Part shown: piece after piece, positions 57,541 through 64,000 of the stretch
How positions within the stretch are numbered: the stretch's first letter is position 1
How the letters are laid out: every line of letters starts with the position of its first letter
NCBI GenBank assembly: GCA_942159475.1
Contig: OW804099.1
Span: 11,543,146-11,607,145, forward strand
Direction of reading: 5' to 3'
Origin: Sthenelais limicola
Lineage: Eukaryota; Annelida; Polychaeta; Phyllodocida; Sigalionidae
DNA: 64,000 nt
Notes under the pieces: generated by a model
Told to the model about the DNA's origin: nothing
The model's database searches: none
Seen by the model: only the letters and a program-made list of their open reading frames with translations
Position numbers and translations under genes: made by a program

Positions 57541-58114
57541 ATTTCTTTGGTCTCTCATAGTGAATTTATTGATGATCTCAGCACCATGAAAAGTTTATGA
57601 TACCATAGATACAACTCTCAGGTTGGACTAGCATGAAATCTTCATTATCTAACTCCTCTGTCCTATTATTTATTGGGTTTGCCACAACCTAATGTCAATT
57701 TCGACTGGTTCCAGGAGCTCCTGATTAAAAATGTCATGAGATGAAAAAATATGAAAGAATGAAGTTCATTAACTTTCTCACCTGTTTTTCAGGCCACCAA
57801 AACATTCCTTTTACTGGGACTAATCAATAAATAACCAGGATCAATTCATAGAGGGTAAAGAAAAGCATAAAAGCAGCATAAATCAATGGATTCGTAGTAT
57901 AAAAGTATGAAATTCACTTTGTATTTCAACCATCAACCCTCCTCTTAATATAGAAAAATAAGAAATGATATTTTCAGGGATTAATCTATATATTATCGAC
58001 ATTATATGGACAAAAGATGAAAATGATCAAAGAAAATTTTTTTGAAAAAAAAATGTTACAAAATTTCCGGATTTGACCATATACAGTTATAGAGTCACGC
58101 TGTCCAAACCAAAA

Positions 58115-58190
58115 TGCGTAGCTCAGTGGAAGAGCGTTCACGGTCAGTGCCAAGGGTTGGGAGTTTGATTCTTGCCTGGGCAGCTTTTTT
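58115..58190 (+). ncRNA. tRNA-like sequence (tRNA pseudogene or SINE head)
   Basis: TAGCTCAGTGGAAGAGCGTT fits a pol III A box with D-arm, and GGGAGTTTGATTCTTGCCTG fits a T-arm/B box (GTTTGATTC for GTTCGAATC), spaced as in a tRNA. The acceptor 5' strand does not pair with the 3' CCTGGGCAG side, and an intact anticodon arm is not convincing. A T run follows, as at a pol III terminator. Likely a SINE-derived or decayed tRNA. Confidence 0.55.
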
Positions 58191-58465
58191 TTTTTCATCC
58201 TTGCAACGTTCCTACTAACATTTCTCTATGAAGGAATCCTGGGAAGACAACAAGATTTCAGATATCATAAGAAATCATATTGATTAAGATGTCCTGAAGA
58301 TTTTGTCTTTATATCAACGTTTGAATACGGTCACCACTTGGCTGGTCGACGGAAGTGACAGGGAACTATAGATCTGGCCGTCCACTGACCCCTCGAGACG
58401 GAAGTCGTAGGCGGGATTCTATAGAGAAAAAAAACCTCCCAGAATCTCATCAAATCGATTCTAAA

Positions 58466-59710
58466 CTACATAGGACACCTGTACTTCATATAATACTATA
58501 CTACATAGGACATCTGTACTTCATATAATACTATACTACATAGGACAACTGTACTTCATATAATACTATACTACATAGGACAACTGTACTTCATATAATA
58601 CTATACTACATAGGACAACTGTACTTCATATAATACTATACTACATAGGACAACTGTACTTCATATAATACTATACTACATAGGACAACTGTACTTCATA
58701 TAATACTATACTACATAGGACAACTGTACTTCATATAATACTATACTACATAGGACAACTGTACTTCATATAATACTATACTACATAGGACATCTGTACT
58801 TCATATAATACTATACTACATAGGACATCTGTACTTCATATAATACTATACTACATAGGACAACTGTACTTCATATAATACTATACTACATAGGACAACT
58901 GTACTTCATATAATACTATACTACATAGGACATCTGTACTATACTAGATAGGGCATCTGTACTTCATGTAATACTATACTACATAGGACATCTGTACTTC
59001 ATATAATGCTATACTACATAGGACATCTGTACTTCATATAATGCTATACTACATAGGACATCTGTACTTCATATGATCCTATACAACATAGGACATCTGT
59101 ACTTCATATAATGCTATACTACATAGGACATCTGTACTTTATGTAATACTATACTACCTAGGGCATCTGTACTTCATATAATACTATACTACATAGGACA
59201 TCTGTACTTCATATAACACTATACTACATAGGACATCTGTATTTCATATAATACTATACTACCTAGGGCATCTGTACTTCATATAATACTATACTACATA
59301 GGACAACTGTACTTCATGTAATACTATACTACATAGGACATCTGTACTTCATATGATCCTATACAACATAGGACATCTGTACTTCATATAATGCTATACT
59401 ACATAGGACATCTGTACTTCATGTAATACTATACTACCTAGGGCATCTGTACTTCATATAATACTATACTACATAGGACATCTGTACTTCATATAATACT
59501 ATACTACATAGGATATCTGTATTTCATATAATACTATACTACCTAGGGCATCTGTACTTCATATAATACTATACTACATAGGACATCTGTACTTCATGTA
59601 ATACTATACTACATAGGACATCTGTACTTCATGTAATACTATACTACCTAGGATATCTGTACTTCATGTAATACTCTACTACATAGGACATCTGTAGTTC
59701 ATACATGTAA
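58466..59710 (+). repeat. 34-bp minisatellite, segment 3 (main array)
   Basis: About 36 units of CTATACTACATAGGACAACT/GGACATCT + GTACTTCATATAATA. The left part is homogeneous (ACAACT type). The right part alternates CCTAGGGCATC, GATCCTATACAAC and GTAATACT variants in a repeated higher-order pattern. The last 180 bp before exon 3 (59711-59891) are plain intron. Confidence 0.95.
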
Positions 59711-59891
59711 TACTTCAACAGAAGGAATATTCTAATTGACAGTTTTTTTGTTTACCGTCACAAGAACTGACATGATAATTTGAATAATGTTTGTCATGTG
59801 GTTGATTATATTGATGCCCTTTTATTTAACTTCTTATCTTACTGTGACTAGCTAGATTAATTTTTCCACTGATGACATATTATACTTACAG

Positions 59892-60114
59892 GCAGCAGAG
59901 GTCGACCAGGAGGAAGCTTATGAGTACATTGGCGATACACCAAGGCCTCTACCTGAACTGAGAAGAGAGACACAAGGGCAGCGTGCACAAGCTCCACCTT
60001 TCTGCAAGTGCTGCAAGGCTCCACCCACCTGGGGCTGGGTCCTTATAGTTGTTGTCTCCCTGATAGTTGGTGCCACCATAGCAGGCATGGTATTCTATCT
60101 ATCACAAGGCAAAG
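59892..60114 (+). CDS. Transmembrane exon of the mucin-like gene (exon 3)
   Basis: The acceptor is TATACTTACAG and the donor GGCAAAG|GTAAGAAG, 223 bp, entering in phase 0 and leaving in phase 1. It encodes an acidic Tyr segment (EEAYEYIGDTPRPLPEL), a basic stretch, FCKCCKAPP (a Cys cluster suited to palmitoylation next to the membrane), then one hydrophobic helix WVLIVVVSLIVGATIAGMVF and YLSQGK. There is no signal peptide in the preceding exons and positive charge lies before the helix, so the protein should be type II, N-terminus inside. The end of this exon is repeated downstream in the intron. Confidence 0.7.
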
Positions 60115-60815
60115 GTAAGAAGCCTTCACCTGGGGCTGAGTTATCATAGTAGTTGTTCTCCTATTTGGTGCTGTAATACCTGGGGTAGTTGTCCTTCTCT
60201 TACAAGGCAAAGGTAAGAAGCCTTCACCTGGGGCTGAGTTATTATAGTAGTTGTTCTCCTACTTGGTGCTGTAATAGCTGGGGTAGTTGTCCTTCTCTTA
60301 CAAGGCAAAGGTAAGAAGCCTTCACCTGGGGCTGAGTTATTATAGTAGTTATTCTCCTACTTGGTGCTGTAATACCTGGGGTAGTTGTCCTTCTCTTACA
60401 AGGCAAAGGTAAGAAGCTATACCTTCACCTGGGGCTGAGTTATTATAGTAGTTGTTCTCCTACTTGGTGCTGTAATAGCTGGGGTAGTTGTCCTTCTCTT
60501 ACAAGGCAAAGGTAAGAAGCCTTCACCTGGGGCTGAGTTATTATAGTAGTTATTCTCCTACTTGGTGCTGTAATACCTGGGGTAGTTGTCCTTCTCTTAC
60601 AAGGCAAAGGTAAGAAGCTATACCTTCACCTGGGGCTGAGTTATTATAGTAGTTATTCTCCTACTTGGTGCTGTAATACCTGGGGTAGTTGTCCTTCTCT
60701 TACAAGGCAAAGGTAAGAAGCCTTCACCTGGGGCTGAGTCATTATAGTAGTTGTTCTCCTACTTGGTGCTGTAATACCTGGGGTAGTTGTTCTCCTACTT
60801 GGTGCTGACATCCAC
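60115..60815 (+). repeat. Seven tandem partial copies of the transmembrane exon with its donor
   Basis: The units are about 98-103 bp and start TTCACCTGGGGCTGAGTTAT. The first six end ACAAGGCAAAG|GTAAGAAG; the seventh is truncated. Each aligns with the last roughly 85 bp of exon 3 plus donor. In the exon's frame the copies still read as a hydrophobic helix (VIIVVVLLFGAVIPGVVVLL QGK), but Trp is replaced by TGA at the same place in every copy. They are pseudo-exon copies lacking an acceptor, presumably spliced out. Confidence 0.85.
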
Positions 60816-61074
60816 CACAGACAATAATGTCACTGCACCTGTAGTCAGCACACCTTTTGTTCATAATTCAGGCCCTGTAATCTATCAGACACTAGCTTTT
60901 CTATAAAATCCAGATAAGAAAGAGATCAGATCCGCTTAAAAATGTACCACATCCTGTTCATGTAGCATTATGGGACAATACTGTGGGTGTGTCTGTGTGT
61001 CTGAAGCCAACAGTTCTTACTTCCTACTCACCTTTTAACACACCATCAATACATCATGTCTTGTTTCTTTTCAG
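60816..61074. other. Remainder of intron 3
   Basis: Nothing recognised apart from the TTGTTTCTTTTCAG acceptor at its end. Confidence 0.5.
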
Positions 61075-61350
61075 CAACCTCCCCAGTGACAACCTCCCCA
61101 GTGACAACCTCCCCAGTGACAACCACCCCAGTGACAACCTCCCCAGTGACAATCTCCCCAGTGACAACCTCCCCAGTGACAACCTCCCCAGTGACAACCT
61201 CCCCAGTGACAACCTCCCCAGTGACAACCTCCCCAGTGACAACCACCCCAGTGACAACCTCCCCAGTGACAACCACCCCAGTGACAACCACGTCACCTAT
61301 AACCACCTCAACTAGCTGTGTCACCACTCCTACCCACATACCAACTAGAG
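61075..61350 (+). CDS. Stalk exon: (TSPVT)n mucin-like region (exon 4)
   Basis: A 276-bp exon, phase 1 in and phase 1 out (donor GTGAGT at 61351). It encodes about 13-14 repeats of the pentapeptide TSPVT with TTPVT and ISPVT variants, then TTSTSCVTTPTHIPTRG. Dense Thr/Ser/Pro without hydrophobics is typical of an O-glycosylated extracellular stalk. Symmetrical phase means the exon can be gained, lost or skipped without changing frame. The phase-1 exit equals the phase-1 entry of the NHL exon at 5905, and both have Gly codons split at the junction. The next exon of this gene lies beyond the right edge or is lost in the LINE region. Confidence 0.75.
61080..61290 (+). repeat. 15-bp coding VNTR (ACCTCCCCAGTGACA)n
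   Basis: About 14 units within exon 4. Open frames on the other two plus frames and on the minus strand are artefacts of the 15-bp period. Confidence 0.95.
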
Positions 61351-61849
61351 GTGAGTGTTAGTTATCCTCCTCTGATGAAGTCATTTTATTCAACTCATTC
61401 CCGTCCAAAAACAAAAGCACATCATGCAACTTTTATTCACAAACATATGTACATACAACAGGAAGAAGGCCCTTCTAAATTAAGAATTGATAATTTCAAG
61501 TGAAGGTACATAAGAATGGCATTCAAAATAGTTAACATATTCATAGACATTATACCAAAATCAATGTAGGGGTTTTGGATGGATTAGAAGAATTTGATGA
61601 GAAGAATGTGAATGTATAAGCATGGTATGATAAGATAAGTAAATAATTCATTAAAAGTAAAGTATATCAAACTTCCTAAATCCTATGTACTAGACACTGG
61701 AATTATAGAAAAGCATGTAATGTTGAAACCAGTCCAGGATATCTTGAACAGACAAATCCTTAAAAAGGGCATAACAACACATGAAATGTTAAAATGAGTA
61801 AGTACAGTTTGAAATATCATAATGTTATAGATAGGTTGGTGACATTGTC
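61351..61849. other. Intron after the stalk exon
   Basis: AT-rich, no gene or repeat recognised. Confidence 0.45.
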
Positions 61850-62045
61850 ACCTAATTAGGTGAAAGGTAAATATAGGGCAGGGTGGTGTATAGGTTGGTG
61901 ACATAGTGACCTGGTTAGGTAGATATAGGTTAGGGTGGAGGTAGATAGGTTGGTGACATAGTGACCTGGTTATGTAGATATAGGTTAGGGTGGAGGAGGA
62001 TAGGTTAGTGACATAGTGACCTGGTTAGGCAGATATAGGTTAGGA
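61850..62045 (+). repeat. Tandem repeat of about 62-66 bp
   Basis: Four units of GATAGGTTGGTGACATAGTG + ACCTGGTTAGGTAGATATAG + GTTAGGGTGGAGG, the first diverged. It passes directly into the 27-bp minisatellite. Confidence 0.9.
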
Positions 62046-62049
62046 TGGA

Positions 62050-62385
62050 GGTGGATATGTTGGGCAGCATAGGGAGAGGGGTAGGAGAGAGCAGCATAGG
62101 GAGGGGGGTAGGAGAGCAGCATAGGGAGAGGGGTAGGAGAGAGCAGCATAGGGAGGGGGTAGGAGAGCAGCAGAGGGAGGGGGTAGGAGAGCAACATAGG
62201 GAGGGGGTAGGAGTGAGTAGCATAGGGAGGGGGTAGGAGAGAGTAGCATAGGGAGGGCGTAGGAGAGATCAGCATCGGGAGGGGGTAGGAGAGAGCAGCA
62301 TAGGGAGGGGGTAGGAGAGAGTAGCATAGGGAGCGGGTAGGAGAGAGTAGCATAGGGAGGGGGTAGGAGAGCAGCATAATAATAC
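62050..62385 (+). repeat. 27-bp minisatellite (GGGGTAGGAGAGAGCAGCATA)n
   Basis: About twelve imperfect units. It is the same family as 4814-4948, on the same strand. Confidence 0.93.
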
Positions 62386-64000
62386 TAATCATAATAATAA
62401 TAAAATTCTTTTATTTCATGACTAGTTTACAAAATATAGGTTGTACATGTCAGGTCAAGACCTGGTCTTCCCATGCATGCCTAGCTACAGAGGGATGACT
62501 AGCTAGTTTTAGGGGTTGACTAGGGGTTTGGTTGTGGTGCTAAGGTTGGGAGTTTGTTACATTTTATAATATCATATCATATAGCCTCTTATCGAGTGAG
62601 AAAATATTAAGTTTTTGACTTTGTGCGTCTTATGTAGAGGCAAGAAGGTGGCTTTGTAGATGGCATTGTATAGGACTCACAGTTTTAGTTGTAATATAAT
62701 TTGTAATAACAATCTTTCTGCAATGCTGCACTGAGTCATCCATCCCAATATAAACATTATATACATAAAAGTTAATGAGTGTCTCTGAGCTGAGCCACTT
62801 AGTAGCTGAGATTACATGGACTTGAGTGAGAGACCTTAAACGTATGTTTGTACTAGGCCCTTTTTGTTTTGTAGCATCTATGTGATTATAAGAAAATATA
62901 AGTATCACTAACATATGCATCTAATAAGACTAAAATTACAATAAAATATAAGTAGCACCAGAAGCATATATAATAAAAAACGCTATTCCAGTACTTATAT
63001 ACAAGGTGTTGGATGGCACAAAATATAACATAAGTGTTAAAATGTTAACAGTGGTTACATACAATAGTTATAAGTGGTTACACTTTGCGGAGATACTTTC
63101 TAGACATTCAATAGTTTGTAAGGAACTTTGTGAAGTCTTTTCTGTCAATATATGCATGAGCCTCAGTTGGGAGTTCATTCCATCTGGTTTGACACTTATA
63201 TTATAGAATTTGTTATTTTTGTTGATGTGGGCTGCAGAACTATTAGGTTCCTCCTATTTTTTGTATGACTACGGGTTTTTAGATTTCTTTGGTCTAAGTT
63301 GTTTTGGTTTGATGCTAAGTAGTGAGCCATGTTTAGGATATGTAGATCTCTTCTTTCTTTTAGTGGCATTATATTGAATATTGTTTGCTGGTTATCCATG
63401 TTGTCATATTTTGATTTGTTTGAGATAATTCTTAGGGCCGAATTTTGGAGTGTTTGCAGTTTAGTAAGTAGTGCTTTTGGGCCTGAATCGTATATAAAAT
63501 CACAGTAGTCAATTTGTGGGAGTATGGCCATTTTGTATAAGTCTATTTTTGCTTTTTGTGTGAGGGAGCATTTTGCTTTGTACATCAGTGATATTTTTAC
63601 CTGTTTTTTTTTATCGTGTTGAGGATATGAGGTTTGAAAGTAAGATATTCATCTAGGGTGAAGCCCAAATATTTATATTCTGCAGCCGTGTTTAGTTTTG
63701 AATTCCCTAATTTAAGAGTGAGAGTTTCTTCCTTTGATTTCCTCCTGAATTTGAAGTTGACTATGCTACATTTTTCTGCATTTACTGAGATTTTGTTGCT
63801 TTGGCACCATGTATTGATGGCATCTAGGTCCGCCTGAAGCTTTTTATTTAATGTAGCTGGTTCTTTACAGTTTAGATAGACTAGGGTATCATCCGCAAAG
63901 TGTGGTATTTTTGAGTTTTTTACCACTTTGTGTAGGTCATTTATGTATATGGTGAAAAGTACCGGTCCCAAAATGGTTCCTTGTGGTACTCCATATGTTA
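62386..64000 (-). mobile_element. LINE, third family, running off the right edge
   Basis: The 3' end on the minus strand is a (TTATTA)n-type tail (62386-62405, seen as AATAATAATAATAAAATTC on the plus strand), typical of CR1/L2-type elements that end in a short repeat instead of poly(A). About 800 bp of 3' sequence without ORF precede the RT coding part. It overlaps the region where the next exon of the membrane gene would be sought. Confidence 0.8.
63196..64000 (-). pseudogene. LINE reverse transcriptase C-terminal half, frame broken, cut by window edge
   Basis: From the right edge: YGVPQGTILGPVLFTIYIND (block B), IPHFADDTLVYLN (active site with FADD in place of YADD), then CQSNKISVNAEKCSIVNFKF and EYKYLGFTLDEYLTF. 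A frame break near 63590 leads to the C-terminal domain (LYKMAILPQIDYCDFIYDSG, LQTLQNSALRII, ERRDLHILNMAHYL) ending at 63196. Blocks A and upstream lie outside. FADD is a known variant of the catalytic loop. The sequence is unlike the other two RTs. Confidence 0.88.

Larger units (their letters stand above)
54816..58465. mobile_element. 3.6-kb insertion with nested inverted repeats and 17-bp motif arrays
   Basis: It interrupts the minisatellite in intron 2. The left side has a snap-back palindrome (54826-54950) then GATTTGATGAGATTC, which is inverted near 58444-58458. A second inverted pair is nested inside: GGTCAAATCCGGAAATTTTG (55430) and its inverse (58060). Between them the motif TTTATACTACGAATCCA recurs many times in both orientations, and three tandem copies of about 358 bp lie at 56583-57540. 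No transposase or RT is seen. The nesting suggests one foldback element inside another, both non-autonomous. Confidence 0.6.

Noticed and set aside
58115..58190. Functional tRNA gene
   Set aside because: A- and B-box-like parts are present, but the acceptor stem does not pair and the anticodon arm is poor.
61046..61339. Other-frame and antisense ORFs over the stalk exon (NLPSD, GEVVT, GRLSL repeats)
   Set aside because: By-products of the 15-bp coding VNTR. Only the TSPVT frame is joined by proper splice sites in matching phase.
61985..62392. Minus-strand ORFs rich in Leu, Pro and Tyr
   Set aside because: They follow the 27-bp minisatellite in all three frames.

Overview
This window is eukaryotic nuclear DNA, almost certainly from an invertebrate animal and probably a marine one, either a deuterostome such as a lancelet or a lophotrochozoan. 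The evidence is spliced genes with GT-AG exon boundaries, several CR1/jockey-type non-LTR retrotransposons, DIRS/Ngaro-like and Crypton-like tyrosine recombinases, an NHL-propeller exon, many minisatellites, and no bacterial-style operons. The species cannot be named from sequence alone. Most of the window is repeats and mobile DNA; the host coding sequence is a few exons.

Left part (1-10 kb). A non-LTR retrotransposon lies on the minus strand and runs off the left edge. Its ORF1 region (4619 down to 1769) encodes, in order, a coiled coil, an RRM-like ORF1p domain, a complete NADAR domain and an SGNH (GDSL) esterase. An apurinic-type endonuclease start lies further downstream (361 to 1). RRM and esterase modules are known in LINE ORF1 proteins. 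The NADAR domain between them is the most unusual thing in the window. At 5905-6725 is the plus-strand last exon of a gene encoding an NHL beta-propeller. Next to it is the 3' end of a DIRS/Ngaro-like tyrosine-recombinase retroelement with duplicated 3' repeats, then interrupted arrays of a 17-bp minisatellite.

Middle part (10-33 kb). This holds AT-rich intergenic DNA, a second MITE copy, a 78-bp minisatellite, CT-rich simple repeats and a satellite of about 10 kb (18155-28140). The satellite unit is about 85 bp with a poly-G tract of very variable length, and the array carries visible higher-order duplications. Immediately after it is a second DIRS/Ngaro-like element (RNase H and tyrosine recombinase, again with duplicated 3' repeats). 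That element appears to have landed in the 3' end of a spliced Crypton/KIAA1958-like tyrosine recombinase gene (32392 down to about 30110).

Right-centre (33-50 kb). Here are a 4.2-kb inverted-repeat element with GGGTTCT/AGAACCC arrays at both ends and a 5'-truncated LINE inside it, another truncated LINE (42.9-44.9 kb), foldback palindromes, a 45-bp minisatellite, and a 2.5-kb element with long inverted repeats.

Right part (50-64 kb). This holds the 5' exons of a plus-strand gene for a predicted type II membrane protein. It has a short Tyr-rich cytoplasmic tail with an NPxY motif, a CKCCK juxtamembrane motif, one membrane segment and a (TSPVT)n stalk. Its first coding exon is tandemly duplicated, and the end of its membrane exon, with its splice donor, is repeated seven times in the following intron. 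The stalk exon ends in the same phase (1) in which the left NHL exon begins, and a similar 27-bp minisatellite lies beside each. I infer that the two ends of the window carry the 3' and 5' halves of two tandem paralogues encoding a membrane-stalk-NHL-propeller protein. The window ends in a third LINE reverse transcriptase that runs off the right edge.
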